Below, in pieces: positions 1 through 8,455 of a DNA stretch of 42,222 nt. Source of the stretch: an uncultured Eubacteriales bacterium (GTDB taxonomy: Bacteria; Bacillota; Clostridia; Oscillospirales; Oscillospiraceae); contig OMVL01000017.1 of the NCBI GenBank assembly GCA_900314485.1, positions 1 to 42,222 on the forward strand, written 5' to 3'. The notes beneath the pieces were generated by a model. The model did no database searches. It saw nothing but the letters and a program-made list of their open reading frames with translations, and was not told the origin of the DNA. The translations under genes and the position numbers were made by a program. Each line of letters opens with the position of its first letter. Positions within the stretch are counted from its first letter, which is position 1.

Positions 1-2
1 TG

Positions 3-143
3 GGCTACTACACCAGCCGCTTCCGCTATGAGGCGCTGATGCTTGTGCTGAGCCTGCTCCTCTCCCTGCTGCTGAAACGGGTCACGGATGCGCTGACCGG
101 CCTGCTGAACCGTCACATCTCCCCTAAATCAGAAGCTCAATAA
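3..143 (+). CDS. C-terminal end of a membrane protein (partial)
   Basis: An open frame enters from the left edge and ends at a TAA at 141-143, giving the last 46 residues of a protein. The visible part has a leucine-rich hydrophobic stretch ([15 protein letters not shown]) that looks like a membrane-spanning helix, followed by a short basic and polar tail. The stop is 10 bases before the uvrA start and merges with the uvrA ribosome binding site, so the two genes are probably co-transcribed. Too little is present to name the family. Confidence 0.6.
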   Translation, partial: GYYTSRFRYEALMLVLSLLLSLLLKRVTDALTGLLNRHISPKSEAQ

Positions 144-153
144 GGAGGCTTCC

Positions 154-2979
154 ATGCAAGATCGCATTTTCGTCAAAGGCGCCCGGGTCAACAACTTAAA
201 AAACGTGGACGTCACCATCCCCCGTGACAAGCTGGTGGTCATCACCGGCCTGTCCGGCAGCGGCAAGTCCTCCCTGGCCTTTGATACCATTTACGCAGAG
301 GGCCAGCGGCGGTATGTGGAGAGCCTGTCCTCCTATGCCCGGATGTTTCTGGGGCAGATGGAGAAGCCGGACGTGGACTATATTGACGGCCTGTCTCCCG
401 CCATCTCCATTGACCAGAAGACGACCTCCAAAAACCCCCGCTCCACCGTGGGCACGGTGACGGAGATTTACGACTACCTCCGCCTCCTCTGGGCCAGAGT
501 GGGCACCCCCCACTGCCCCAAGTGCGGCAAGGAGATCCGCCAGCAGACGGTAGACCAGATCGTCGATCAGGTGCTGGCACTGCCGCCCGCCACCCGCATC
601 CAGATCCTTGCCCCCGTCATCCGGGGCAGAAAGGGCGAACACGCCAAGATCTTTGAGGACGCCCGCCGCTCCGGCTACGTCCGTGTCCGGGTGGACGGCA
701 ATCTCTACGACCTGACCGAGACCATCGGGCTGGACAAGAACAAAAAGCACAATATTGAGATTGTGATCGACCGGCTCGTCATCCGGGAGGACATCACCCA
801 GCGGCTGACGGATTCCGTCGAGACCGCCTCCGCCCTCTCCGGGGGGCTGGTCATTGTCAATCTGGCCAAGGAGGATCGGGACATCTCCTTCTCCCAGAAC
901 TACGCCTGCGAAGACTGCGGCATCTCCATCGAGGAGCTGACCCCCCGGATGTTCTCCTTCAACAACCCCTACGGCGCCTGCCCCCAGTGTTCCGGATTGG
1001 GCAGCCAATTGAAGGTGGACCCGGACCTCATCATCCCCAATCAAAATCTCACCCTGCTGGGCGGCGCTATCAACGCCTCCGGCTGGAACAACATCAAGTC
1101 CGACGGCATCAGCCGGATGTACTTTGACGCCCTGAGCAAGAAGTACCGCTTCAAGCTGGATCAGCCCTACTCCACCATCTCCGAAGAGGCGAAAAAGGTC
1201 ATTCTCTACGGAACAGACGGGGAAAAGCTGACCCTCCACTACGACCAGCCCCGGGGGAAAGGCACCCTGTATCAGCCCTTTGAGGGCGTGCTGAACAATC
1301 TGGAGCGCCGCTATCGGGAGACCCAGTCCGAGCCTATGAAGCGGGAGCTGGAGCAGTCCATGAGCGAGTGCCCCTGCCCCGGCTGTCAGGGCCGCCGCCT
1401 GAGGGTGGAGGCGCTGGCCGTCACCGTGGGAGACAAGGCCATTGACCAGGTCTGCGCCCTGCCTGTCACGGACGCGCTGGATTTCTTTGACCATCTGGAG
1501 CTGACCCGGCAGCAGATGCTGATCGCCGAGCGGATTCTGAAGGAGATCAAGACCCGGCTGGGCTTTTTGCGCAGCGTGGGACTGCAATACCTGACTCTGG
1601 ACCGGAAGGCGGGCAGTCTCTCCGGCGGCGAGAGCCAGCGCATCCGTCTGGCCACCCAGATCGGTTCCTCCCTCATGGGGGTGCTGTATATTCTGGACGA
1701 GCCGTCTATCGGCCTGCACCAGCGGGACAACAATATGCTTCTCGATACGCTCAAGCACCTGCGGGATCTTGGCAACACTCTGATCGTGGTGGAGCACGAC
1801 GAGGACACCATGCGGGCCGCTGACCACCTCATTGACGTCGGCCCCGGGGCCGGCATCCACGGCGGCAGGATCATTGCCTCCGGCACACCGGAGGAGGTGA
1901 TGGAGAATCCCAACTCCATCACCGGCGACTATCTGGCAGGCCGGAAGAAGATTCCCGTCCCCGCTGTCCGCAGAACGGGAAACGGCAAGTGGCTCACCGT
2001 CCGGGGGGCAAGGGAGAACAACCTGAAAAACATTGATGTCTCGGTGCCGCTGGGGACGTTTACTGTCGTCACCGGCGTCTCCGGCAGCGGCAAGTCCTCT
2101 CTGGTCAATGAGATCATCCACAAGCGGCTGGCGGCTGACCTGAACCGGGCGAAGACCCGGGCGGGTCTCCACGACGCCATTGAGGGCGAGGAGCATTTGG
2201 ACAAGGTCATCTGCATCGACCAGTCCCCCATCGGCAGAACGCCCCGGTCGAATCCCGCCACCTACACGGGTCTTTTCTCTGACATTCGGGATCTCTTTGC
2301 CGCCACCCCGGACGCCAAGAGCCGGGGCTATACCGCAGGGCGCTTCTCCTTTAACACAAGGGGCGGCCGGTGCGAGGCCTGCGGCGGCGACGGCTTAGTC
2401 AAGATCGAGATGCACTTTTTGCCGGACATCTACGTCCCCTGCGAGGTCTGCAAGGGCAAGCGGTACAACCGGGAGACCCTGGAAGTGAAGTACAAGGGCA
2501 AAAACATCTGGGAAGTACTGGATATGACGGTGGACGAGGCGCTGGACTTTTTTCAGCCCCTGCCCAAGCTTTATAACCGGATCAAGACCCTCTACGACGT
2601 GGGACTGGGCTATATCCGTCTCGGCCAGCCCTCCACCACCCTTTCCGGCGGCGAGGCCCAGCGGGTCAAGCTGGCGACGGAGCTGAGCAAAGCATCCACC
2701 GGGAACACCTTCTATATTCTGGACGAGCCGACGACAGGCCTGCACACCGCCGACGTCCACCGGCTGGTGGATGTCTTGCAGCGTCTGGTGGACGCGGGGA
2801 ACTCGGTGCTGGTCATCGAGCATAATCTGGATGTGATCAAGACAGCGGATTACCTGATCGACCTGGGTCCCGAGGGCGGCGCAGAGGGCGGCAATCTGGT
2901 CTGCACCGGTACCCCGGAGGACATTGCCGCATGCGCAAAGTCATACACCGGACAGTTTTTGAAGCCGCTGTTGGAGTGA
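154..2979 (+). CDS. uvrA: UvrABC excinuclease subunit A
   Basis: This is the damage-recognition ATPase of nucleotide excision repair; it loads UvrB onto lesions in the cytoplasm. The 941-residue length is normal. Two ABC ATPase modules are visible: Walker A GLSGSGKS at residues 32-39 with signature LSGGESQR near 489, and Walker A GVSGSGKS near 641 with signature LSGGEAQR near 830. Zinc-binding cysteines are intact: CPKCGK near 122, CEDCG and CPQC in the 250-285 region, and C740/C743/C763/C766 in the C-terminal finger. The start is fixed by AAGGAGG at 142-148. No LexA box can be assessed here because the upstream gene abuts the start. Confidence 0.98.
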   Translation: MQDRIFVKGARVNNLKNVDVTIPRDKLVVITGLSGSGKSSLAFDTIYAEGQRRYVESLSSYARMFLGQMEKPDVDYIDGLSPAISIDQKTTSKNPRSTVGTVTEIYDYLRLLWARVGTPHCPKCGKEIRQQTVDQIVDQVLALPPATRIQILAPVIRGRKGEHAKIFEDARRSGYVRVRVDGNLYDLTETIGLDKNKKHNIEIVIDRLVIREDITQRLTDSVETASALSGGLVIVNLAKEDRDISFSQNYACEDCGISIEELTPRMFSFNNPYGACPQCSGLGSQLKVDPDLIIPNQNLTLLGGAINASGWNNIKSDGISRMYFDALSKKYRFKLDQPYSTISEEAKKVILYGTDGEKLTLHYDQPRGKGTLYQPFEGVLNNLERRYRETQSEPMKRELEQSMSECPCPGCQGRRLRVEALAVTVGDKAIDQVCALPVTDALDFFDHLELTRQQMLIAERILKEIKTRLGFLRSVGLQYLTLDRKAGSLSGGESQRIRLATQIGSSLMGVLYILDEPSIGLHQRDNNMLLDTLKHLRDLGNTLIVVEHDEDTMRAADHLIDVGPGAGIHGGRIIASGTPEEVMENPNSITGDYLAGRKKIPVPAVRRTGNGKWLTVRGARENNLKNIDVSVPLGTFTVVTGVSGSGKSSLVNEIIHKRLAADLNRAKTRAGLHDAIEGEEHLDKVICIDQSPIGRTPRSNPATYTGLFSDIRDLFAATPDAKSRGYTAGRFSFNTRGGRCEACGGDGLVKIEMHFLPDIYVPCEVCKGKRYNRETLEVKYKGKNIWEVLDMTVDEALDFFQPLPKLYNRIKTLYDVGLGYIRLGQPSTTLSGGEAQRVKLATELSKASTGNTFYILDEPTTGLHTADVHRLVDVLQRLVDAGNSVLVIEHNLDVIKTADYLIDLGPEGGAEGGNLVCTGTPEDIAACAKSYTGQFLKPLLE

Positions 2980-3028
2980 CAGATCTCTCTGTCCTCACCC
3001 CCTCGAAATCAAACCGGGAGGAATCCCT

Positions 3029-3508
3029 ATGTTCAACTGGCTGACCGGCACCCTTGTCGGAAAATACATCTTTGTGTTCCTCGCCTCCATGATCCCCGTC
3101 ATGGAGCTGCGGGGAGCGATCCCCATCGGCGTAGGGCTGGGCCTGCCCCTCCTCCCCACCATTCTCGTCTGCATTCTGGGCAATTTGGTGCCGGTGCCCT
3201 TTATCGTCATCTTCATCCGGAGAATTTTTCTGTGGCTGAGGACAAAGGCAGGCTGGCTGGATCGGGCGGTCTCCCGGCTGGAGGCCAAGGCATACAGCAA
3301 AAAGGACCTCATCTATAAGTACGAGGTGTTGGGCCTGTTCATTCTGGTAGCCGTTCCCCTGCCGGGCACAGGAGCGTGGACGGGCGCACTGGTGGCAGCT
3401 TTCTTCGACATCCGGCTGAAAAACGCCTTTCCCGCCATTTTTGCCGGGGTGGTCACGGCGGGAGCGATCATCGGTCTGCTGACCGGCGGCGTAGTTGCGC
3501 TGCTGTAA
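3029..3508 (+). CDS. Small multidrug-export family membrane protein (COG2426-like)
   Basis: A 159-residue integral membrane protein resembling the 'putative small multi-drug export protein' family (Pfam Sm_multidrug_ex). Visible features are the conserved early segment PVMELRGAIPIGVGLGLP, several hydrophobic helices, a central charged loop (RLEAKAYSKKDLIYKYE) and a glycine-rich last helix. GGGAGGA lies at a good distance upstream of the ATG. It follows uvrA by 49 bases on the same strand with no terminator seen between them. The substrate is unknown, and the family name rests on weak historical evidence, so an export role should not be assumed. Confidence 0.8.
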   Translation: MFNWLTGTLVGKYIFVFLASMIPVMELRGAIPIGVGLGLPLLPTILVCILGNLVPVPFIVIFIRRIFLWLRTKAGWLDRAVSRLEAKAYSKKDLIYKYEVLGLFILVAVPLPGTGAWTGALVAAFFDIRLKNAFPAIFAGVVTAGAIIGLLTGGVVALL

Positions 3509-3529
3509 AGACGGAGCGCAATTCATTTT

Positions 3530-3602
3530 GGCAGGGGTGCGGCTTGCCACACCCCGAGATGCGGCAGGTTGGCGTGGGGGTGTGCCAAGGCGCACCCCTA
3601 CG
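3530..3602. repeat. Intergenic palindromic repeat, CGTAGGGG family, copy 1
   Basis: The left arm at 3533-3555 reads AGGGGTGCGGCTTG..., and the right arm at 3577-3599 is its near-perfect reverse complement with two differences, followed by ACG. A 21-base spacer separates them. The element lies between the export-protein gene and recD2 and would form a long hairpin in RNA. The same arms recur at 8314-8340 and 18622-18692. Confidence 0.85.
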
Positions 3603-3632
3603 TGTTGCCGCCACAGCGAGAGGAGGACACCC

Positions 3633-5915
3633 ATGCCGGACGAAACCTGGTTCCCGGACGATGACCGGGAACAGCTGGAGGCCACCGCCGAGGCGGTCAT
3701 CTATCAAAACCCGGACAACGGCTATACCGTCCTCCGTGTCTCCGGCGGAGGGGACCACTTTACCGTCGTCGGCACCATGCCCCGCATCGGCCCGGGGGAG
3801 CTGCTGACGCTGGAGGGAAAGTGGGTGGAGCACCCCTCCTTCGGCAGGCAGTTCAAGGCGGACTCTGTCCAGGTGCGGCTTCCCACCGGGGCAGAGTCTA
3901 TCTACCGCTATCTGGCCTCCGGCATCATCAAGGGCATCGGAGAGAAGATGGCCCGCCGGATCGTGGACAAGTTCGGAGCGGACACCTTTCAGGTGCTGGA
4001 GTTTGAACCGGAAAAGCTGGCCGCCGTCAAGGGCATGACCGCCAAAAAGGCCAGGCTTGCTCAGGCGGAATTTGTGGCAAAGTCCGGTATGCGCAGCCTG
4101 CTGGAGTTTCTGTCTCAGCACAATCTCCCGGTGGAACTGGGTCCCAAGCTGTGGAAATACTACGGCCCAGGAGCGCTGGATGTGCTCTATGCCAACCCCT
4201 ATGTGCTCTTAAACAGCGATCTGGAGGTGGACTTTCAGACCGCTGACCGGCTGGCCCGCGCCGCCGGCATCCACGCAGACGACAGTCAGCGTTTAGAGGC
4301 GGGAGTGCTTTACACCCTCAGCCACAATCTGGATAACGGCCACGTCTTCCTGCCGGAGGAAAAGCTCTTGCAGGCCGCCGGCCAGCTTCTCAACACTGAC
4401 CCCCAGATCCCCATCTATCCCGAACTGCTGGGCGACGCCCTCAGCCGTCTGGAGCTGCGGACCCAGGTGGTGCGGGAAGAGGTTTTGGGAATGCCCGCCG
4501 TCTACCGGGCAGACCTGTATTTTGCCGAGGAGTATATTGCCGACCGGCTTCGGGAGATGGCACAAAACGAGCTGCTGGTGCCGGAGAAACTGGACAAGCT
4601 GATCGACGGCGTGGAGCGGGCGGAGGGCATCCGCTACGCCGCCCAGCAGCGTCAGGCAGTGGAGATGGCTGCTCAGCGGCAGGTGATTTTGCTCACCGGC
4701 GGCCCCGGCACCGGCAAGACCACCACATTAAAGGGCATTCTCTCCTGCTTTGAGGCCATGGGCTTGGAGACCTGTCTGGCCGCCCCCACAGGAAGAGCCG
4801 CCAAGCGGCTGGGAGAACTGTGCGGCACAGACGCCTACACCATCCACCGCCTGTTGGAGGCCGGGTACGATCAGGAGACCGGCAAGCTGGCCTTCTCCCA
4901 CGACGAGGACGATCCGCTGGATGCCGAAGCGGTGATCGTGGACGAGATGAGCATGGTGGATGTACCTCTCATGGACGCACTCCTCCGGGCGGTCTCCAAT
5001 ACCTGCCGGCTGGTGCTGGTTGGGGACCCGGATCAGCTGCCCAGTGTGGGCCCCGGCCAGCTCTTTGACCATCTCATTCGCAGCGGAGTCATTCCCACTG
5101 TGCGCCTGACCGAAATTTTCCGCCAGGCGCAGCAGTCCGCCATCGTCATGGGCGCCCATCAGGTCAATCAGGGCATCTTGCCAACCCTGACCAACGAGGC
5201 AGGGCGGAAGGATTTCTTTTTCCTCCGCCGCTTACAGGGGGAGCAGGCGGTACAGACCATCGTGGAGCTGTGCAAGACCCGCCTTCCCCAGAATATGGGC
5301 ATCCCCTCCGATCAGATACAGGTGCTCTCCCCTACTCGGCGGTATATCACGGGGACGGCGAACCTGAACAAAGAATTGCAGGCGGCGCTGAATCCCCCTG
5401 CCCCGGACAAGGGTGAGGTGAAGCTCGGCTCGGTGGTCTTTCGCACGGGAGACCGGGTCATGCAGATCCGCAACAACTACGACATCATGTGGCGGGAGGA
5501 GGACAGCATGAAGGGCGGTCTCGGCATCTTCAACGGCGACATCGGCGTAGTGCGGGAGGCGGATCCCAGAGACCGGACGGTCAAGGTCTCCTTCGACGGC
5601 CGTGTGGTGGAGTATTCCTCCGACCTGCTGCCGGAGCTGGAGCTGGCCTATGCCATGACGGTGCACAAATCCCAGGGCAGCGAGTACAGAGCGGTCATTC
5701 TCGCCGCCGTCAGCGGAGCGCCCATGCTGCTGACCAGGGGCGTGCTCTATACCGGCATCACCCGGGCCAGAGATTTGTTTATCGCCGTGGGAGACGAGCA
5801 GGTGCTGGAGAAGATGGTGGCAAATAACCGCCAGACCAGAAGGTACAGCGGACTGCGGGGGAGACTCACGGGAGAGGTGCAGCCCAAGGAAATGACGGGA
5901 GAGCTTCCGTTTTAA
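3633..5915 (+). CDS. recD2: RecD2-type ATP-dependent DNA helicase
   Basis: A 760-residue SF1B 5'-3' helicase of the RecD2/YrrC type, the form found in bacteria without RecBC and linked to recombination and replication-fork repair. An N-terminal OB/helix-hairpin-helix region (IIKGIGEKMARRIVDKF near residues 95-110) precedes the motor. Walker A is GGPGTGKTTT near 355, Walker B is VDEMSMVD, and the C-terminal motif AMTVHKSQGSEY is near 673. The reading frame stays open upstream to 3495, but that stretch runs through the palindromic repeat. AGAGGAGG at 3619-3626 fixes the ATG at 3633. Confidence 0.95.
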   Translation: MPDETWFPDDDREQLEATAEAVIYQNPDNGYTVLRVSGGGDHFTVVGTMPRIGPGELLTLEGKWVEHPSFGRQFKADSVQVRLPTGAESIYRYLASGIIKGIGEKMARRIVDKFGADTFQVLEFEPEKLAAVKGMTAKKARLAQAEFVAKSGMRSLLEFLSQHNLPVELGPKLWKYYGPGALDVLYANPYVLLNSDLEVDFQTADRLARAAGIHADDSQRLEAGVLYTLSHNLDNGHVFLPEEKLLQAAGQLLNTDPQIPIYPELLGDALSRLELRTQVVREEVLGMPAVYRADLYFAEEYIADRLREMAQNELLVPEKLDKLIDGVERAEGIRYAAQQRQAVEMAAQRQVILLTGGPGTGKTTTLKGILSCFEAMGLETCLAAPTGRAAKRLGELCGTDAYTIHRLLEAGYDQETGKLAFSHDEDDPLDAEAVIVDEMSMVDVPLMDALLRAVSNTCRLVLVGDPDQLPSVGPGQLFDHLIRSGVIPTVRLTEIFRQAQQSAIVMGAHQVNQGILPTLTNEAGRKDFFFLRRLQGEQAVQTIVELCKTRLPQNMGIPSDQIQVLSPTRRYITGTANLNKELQAALNPPAPDKGEVKLGSVVFRTGDRVMQIRNNYDIMWREEDSMKGGLGIFNGDIGVVREADPRDRTVKVSFDGRVVEYSSDLLPELELAYAMTVHKSQGSEYRAVILAAVSGAPMLLTRGVLYTGITRARDLFIAVGDEQVLEKMVANNRQTRRYSGLRGRLTGEVQPKEMTGELPF

Positions 5916-5925
5916 ACAGACTTCA

Positions 5926-5961
5926 CTCCCCAGACAGGCCAAAAACGGGATGTCTGGGGAG
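5926..5961 (+). terminator. Hairpin after recD2, probable terminator
   Basis: Perfect 11-bp arms CTCCCCAGACA (5926-5936) and TGTCTGGGGAG (5951-5961) sit 10 bases after the recD2 stop and 29 bases before the next promoter. No clear T-run follows, so it is a weaker intrinsic terminator or a 3'-end stabiliser. Confidence 0.55.
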
Positions 5962-5990
5962 AAAAATCAATCAAATCGGAAAAGTAACCC

Positions 5991-6019
5991 TTGACAACTC
6001 CTCAAAACCCGCCTATAAT
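5991..6019 (+). promoter_or_regulatory. Consensus sigma-A promoter of infC-rpmI-rplT
   Basis: The -35 box TTGACA (5991-5996) and the -10 box TATAAT (6014-6019) are both perfect and separated by 17 bp. Transcription would begin near 6026, which gives infC a leader of about 155 nucleotides. Confidence 0.92.
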
Positions 6020-6025
6020 AATTCC

Positions 6026-6165
6026 TGCACAATAAAGAAGGAACGGTATCCCGTCCTCACCTGCCGCCTCAGGCGTCTGGTCAACAATGGTTCTCTTTAT
6101 CCCGTCTGCTTTGCGGGAGGATTTTCCATGCGGATACCGTTTCGGTATTCGCTCTTATTATTTTC
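6026..6165 (+). promoter_or_regulatory. infC leader with terminator/antiterminator switch (L20 leader-like)
   Basis: A terminator can form from a 10-bp stem, 6130-6139 with 6143-6152 (one G-U pair), closed by a UUU loop and followed by the U-rich run 6153-6164. Upstream, AACGGTATCC (6042-6051) is perfectly complementary to GGATACCGTT (6132-6141), the left arm of that stem. The two structures are therefore mutually exclusive, as expected for an attenuator. In Bacillus subtilis the infC operon is controlled this way by ribosomal protein L20. Position, gene order and structure match; binding of L20 here is inferred. Confidence 0.85.
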
Positions 6166-6181
6166 TGGAGGTGTTTCCGCT

Positions 6182-6766
6182 ATTAGCAGCATGACGCATC
6201 AGGTCAACGAAGACATTCGTGATCGGGAAGTACGTGTGATTTCCGCCACCGGCGAGCAGCTGGGCATTATGTCCGCCCGGGACGCGCTGGAGCTGGCTGC
6301 CCGTCAGGATCTGGATCTGGTCAAGATCTCTCCCAAGGCAGTTCCCCCCGTGTGTAAGATTATGGATTACGGCCGTTTCCGCTTTGAACAGGCGAAAAAG
6401 GAGAAGGAGATCCGGAAAAATCAGCACATTGTGGAGATCAAAGAGGTCCGGATGTCTCCCAGCATCGACAGCGGCGACTTCAACGTGAAGCTCCGCAACG
6501 CCAAGAAGTTCCTGTCTGAGGGCAACCGTGTCAAGGTAGCAGTTCGCTTCCGGGGCCGTGAGATGGCTCACACGGAGATCGGCGCCGACCTGCTGAAGCG
6601 TTTTGCCGAGGAATGCGGCGACGTGGCCAATCTGGATAAGAAGCCCAACCTGGAGGGCCGGCACATGATTATGTTCCTGTCCCCCAAGACCGCCAAGGAT
6701 CTGGCCGCTGCTGCCAAAAAGGCGGCGGCAGACGCCAAAGAGGCCGAACAGGCAAACAATCAGTAA
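6182..6766 (+). CDS. infC: Translation initiation factor IF-3, AUU start
   Basis: IF-3 binds the 30S subunit, prevents premature 50S joining and checks initiator tRNA and start codon. The 194-residue product has both IF-3 domains: an N-terminal part beginning near HQVNEDIRDREVRVI and a C-terminal domain with EIKEVRMSPSID and KVAVRFRGREM, ending in a lysine/alanine-rich tail. The best ribosome binding site, GGAGGTG at 6167-6173, is 8 bases before an ATT codon at 6182. The downstream ATG at 6191 is 17 bases away and an upstream ATG at 6128 lies inside the attenuator. An AUU start is conserved in infC of many bacteria and allows IF-3 to repress itself. Confidence 0.93.
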   Translation: MSSMTHQVNEDIRDREVRVISATGEQLGIMSARDALELAARQDLDLVKISPKAVPPVCKIMDYGRFRFEQAKKEKEIRKNQHIVEIKEVRMSPSIDSGDFNVKLRNAKKFLSEGNRVKVAVRFRGREMAHTEIGADLLKRFAEECGDVANLDKKPNLEGRHMIMFLSPKTAKDLAAAAKKAAADAKEAEQANNQ

Positions 6767-6771
6767 GCAAG

Positions 6772-6801
6772 TTCGCTGGAAATGGCTGCATTTTCAGCGA
6801 A
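6772..6801 (+). other. Intercistronic hairpin between infC and rpmI
   Basis: TTCGCTGGAAAT (6772-6783) pairs with ATTTTCAGCGAA (6790-6801), a 12-bp stem with one G-U pair and a 6-base loop. It lies just after the infC stop and before the rpmI ribosome binding site. There is no U-run, so processing, stability or translational coupling is likelier than termination. Confidence 0.5.
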
Positions 6802-6822
6802 ATATGAAAGGAGAAATTCATC

Positions 6823-7026
6823 ATGCCTAAGATGAAAACCCACAGCGGTTCCAAGAAAAGATTCTCGCTCACCAAGAGCGGCAAGGTCAAGCGTGCCCAC
6901 GCCTTCAAGTCCCACCTGCTGAATGGTCATGGCAAGACCACCAAGCGTAAGAGAGGCCTCCGCAAGGGCGCTTACGCGGATGTCACCAACGCCGCAACCA
7001 TCCGCGAAATGATTCCCTACAAATAA
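6823..7026 (+). CDS. rpmI: 50S ribosomal protein L35
   Basis: A 67-residue basic protein with the L35 start [21 protein letters not shown] and the basic central and C-terminal parts typical of the family. AAAGGAGAA precedes the ATG. It is the second gene of the infC operon, and rplT starts 20 bases after its stop. Confidence 0.98.
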   Translation: MPKMKTHSGSKKRFSLTKSGKVKRAHAFKSHLLNGHGKTTKRKRGLRKGAYADVTNAATIREMIPYK

Positions 7027-7046
7027 GAGAAGGAGGCAATTGAACT

Positions 7047-7403
7047 ATGGCTAGAGTGAAACGCGCAATGATGACGCGCAAAAGACGCAACAAGGTCCTG
7101 AAGCTGGCAAAGGGCTACTGGGGCTCCAAGAGCAAGCATTTTAAGATGGCCAAGCAGGCTGTCATGAAGTCCGGCAACTATGCCTATATCGGCCGCCGCC
7201 TGAAGAAGCGTGACTTCCGCCGCCTGTGGATCACCCGTATCTCTGCCGCCGCAAAGATCAACGGCCTGAACTACTCCAGCTTTGTGCACGGTCTGAAGCT
7301 GGCCAACGTCCAGATCGACCGCAAGATCCTGGCTGAGCTGGCCGTCAACGACGCCGCCGCATTTGCTCAGCTGGCTGAACTGGCAAAGAGCAAGCTGGCA
7401 TAA
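7047..7403 (+). CDS. rplT: 50S ribosomal protein L20
   Basis: A 118-residue L20 starting [24 protein letters not shown], with the family's RNA-binding N-terminal extension and globular C-terminal half ([20 protein letters not shown]). L20 is an early 50S assembly protein and, in Firmicutes, the known repressor of its own operon through the infC leader. AGAAGGAGG precedes the ATG. Confidence 0.98.
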   Translation: MARVKRAMMTRKRRNKVLKLAKGYWGSKSKHFKMAKQAVMKSGNYAYIGRRLKKRDFRRLWITRISAAAKINGLNYSSFVHGLKLANVQIDRKILAELAVNDAAAFAQLAELAKSKLA

Positions 7404-7417
7404 TCGAAAAAAGAATT

Positions 7418-7453
7418 CTCCCGTACTCCCCGCCGGAGTGCGGGAGTTTTTTT
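7418..7453 (+). terminator. Rho-independent terminator of the infC operon
   Basis: A 12-bp stem, CTCCCGTACTCC (7418-7429) with GGAGTGCGGGAG (7435-7446, one G-U pair), is closed by a short loop and followed directly by seven T residues. Confidence 0.95.
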
Positions 7454-7487
7454 GCGGTAGGGAAGACACCAAATCCCACCATTCCCC

Positions 7488-7512
7488 ATAGACTGAACTG
7501 TAATCTGTCTAT
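7488..7512 (+). promoter_or_regulatory. Imperfect inverted repeat upstream of the ZIP transporter
   Basis: ATAGAC (7488-7493) and GTCTAT (7507-7512) flank a 13-base spacer, 16-40 bases before the transporter start. It could be a metal-regulator operator, but no known box is recognised and no clear -35/-10 pair was found, so this is tentative. Confidence 0.25.
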
Positions 7513-7527
7513 CAAAGGGGAATTGTT

Positions 7528-8304
7528 ATGCTGCAACATCTCTTGTGGGCCGGGGCCGGCACCGGCTTTACGTTTTTCATGACCACGCTGGGAGCGGCGA
7601 TGGTATTCTTGGTCCGAAACACCATGGCCGACCGGCTTCAGCGCTGCTTTCTCGGCTTTGCCGCCGGGGTGATGATCGCCGCCAGCGTGTGGAGTTTGCT
7701 CATTCCCGCCATTGAGCTGGGGGAGAGCCAGGGACTGCCCGGCTGGCTGCCCGCCGCCGCCGGTTTTGCCTTGGGCGTCTGCTTTCTGCTGGGACTGGAC
7801 CATCTGCTGCCCCACCTCCATACCATTTTGGGGGTGCAGGAGGGTCTGCCCAGTCACCTTCACCGCACCACCCTTCTGGTGCTGGCCGTCACCCTGCACA
7901 ATATCCCGGAGGGCATGGCGGTGGGACTCAGCTTTGCCCTGGCCGCTCAGCAGGACGGGAACGCCGCCGCCCTTGCCGGGGCCATGGCGCTGGCACTGGG
8001 CATCGGCATCCAGAACTTTCCCGAGGGAGCGGCAGTCTCCCTCCCCCTCTGCAGCGAGGGCATGAGCCGGGGCAGGGCCTTTGTGGCAGGCAGCCTCTCC
8101 GGCATCGTAGAGCCGCTGTTCGGACTGGTCGCCGTGCTGGTCGCTGGGGCCTTGGGTCCTGCCATGCCCTGGCTCCTCAGCTTCGCCGCCGGGGCTATGC
8201 TCTACGTAGTAGTGGAAGAGCTGATCCCGGAGGCCAATATCGCCACCCTGGGAGCCATGGTGGGATTTTTGGTGATGATGGTGCTGGATGTGATGTTGGG
8301 GTGA
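7528..8304 (+). CDS. ZIP-family metal (zinc/iron) transporter
   Basis: A 258-residue polytopic membrane protein of the ZIP/GufA type, which takes divalent metal into the cytoplasm. The metal-site motifs are plain: HNIPEGMAVG in the fourth helix region and the related NFPEGAAVSLP in the fifth. A histidine-containing loop (LPHLHTILG, LPSHLH) lies between helices 3 and 4, and an N-terminal helix with glycine-rich packing opens the protein. AAAGGGG sits upstream of the ATG. It stands alone between the infC terminator and a repeat. Metal preference cannot be read from the sequence. Confidence 0.9.
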   Translation: MLQHLLWAGAGTGFTFFMTTLGAAMVFLVRNTMADRLQRCFLGFAAGVMIAASVWSLLIPAIELGESQGLPGWLPAAAGFALGVCFLLGLDHLLPHLHTILGVQEGLPSHLHRTTLLVLAVTLHNIPEGMAVGLSFALAAQQDGNAAALAGAMALALGIGIQNFPEGAAVSLPLCSEGMSRGRAFVAGSLSGIVEPLFGLVAVLVAGALGPAMPWLLSFAAGAMLYVVVEELIPEANIATLGAMVGFLVMMVLDVMLG

Positions 8305-8313
8305 GTTCAAAGC

Positions 8314-8340
8314 CGTAGGGGTGCGCCTTGGCACACCCCG
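8314..8340. repeat. Intergenic repeat, CGTAGGGG family, single arm
   Basis: The 27 bases are identical to the reverse complement of the right arm of the copy at 18666-18692. No second arm follows, so this is a half element. It lies just after the ZIP gene and upstream of the pyrE promoter. Confidence 0.85.
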
Positions 8341-8395
8341 GCTTGCGTTCTGAGTTCATCGAAGGGATGCTTTGACGCAAATTCCTCCGATTTCC

Positions 8396-8424
8396 TTGTC
8401 TTTCCCCACGGAAACTGATATAAT
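8396..8424 (+). promoter_or_regulatory. pyrE promoter
   Basis: -35 TTGTCT (8396-8401), a 17-bp spacer, and a perfect -10 TATAAT (8419-8424). The leader to the pyrE ATG is only about 25 bases, which leaves no room for a PyrR-type attenuator. Confidence 0.8.
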
Positions 8425-8455
8425 AACAGGAACCATTCCGCAGGGAGGACATTTT

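Noticed and set aside
196..2196. A 666-codon minus-strand frame opposite uvrA
   Set aside because: uvrA has every expected motif on the plus strand; the opposite frame is Gly/Leu/Val-rich noise.
3495..3632. 46-residue N-terminal extension of RecD2
   Set aside because: It runs through the palindromic repeat, and the ribosome binding site is just before the ATG at 3633.
6128..6181. ATG start for infC at 6128
   Set aside because: This ATG lies in the attenuator stem without ribosome binding site, and the added residues do not resemble IF-3.
8305..8455. PyrR-type attenuator upstream of pyrE
   Set aside because: The predicted transcript leader is only about 25 bases and the region upstream is a repeat element.
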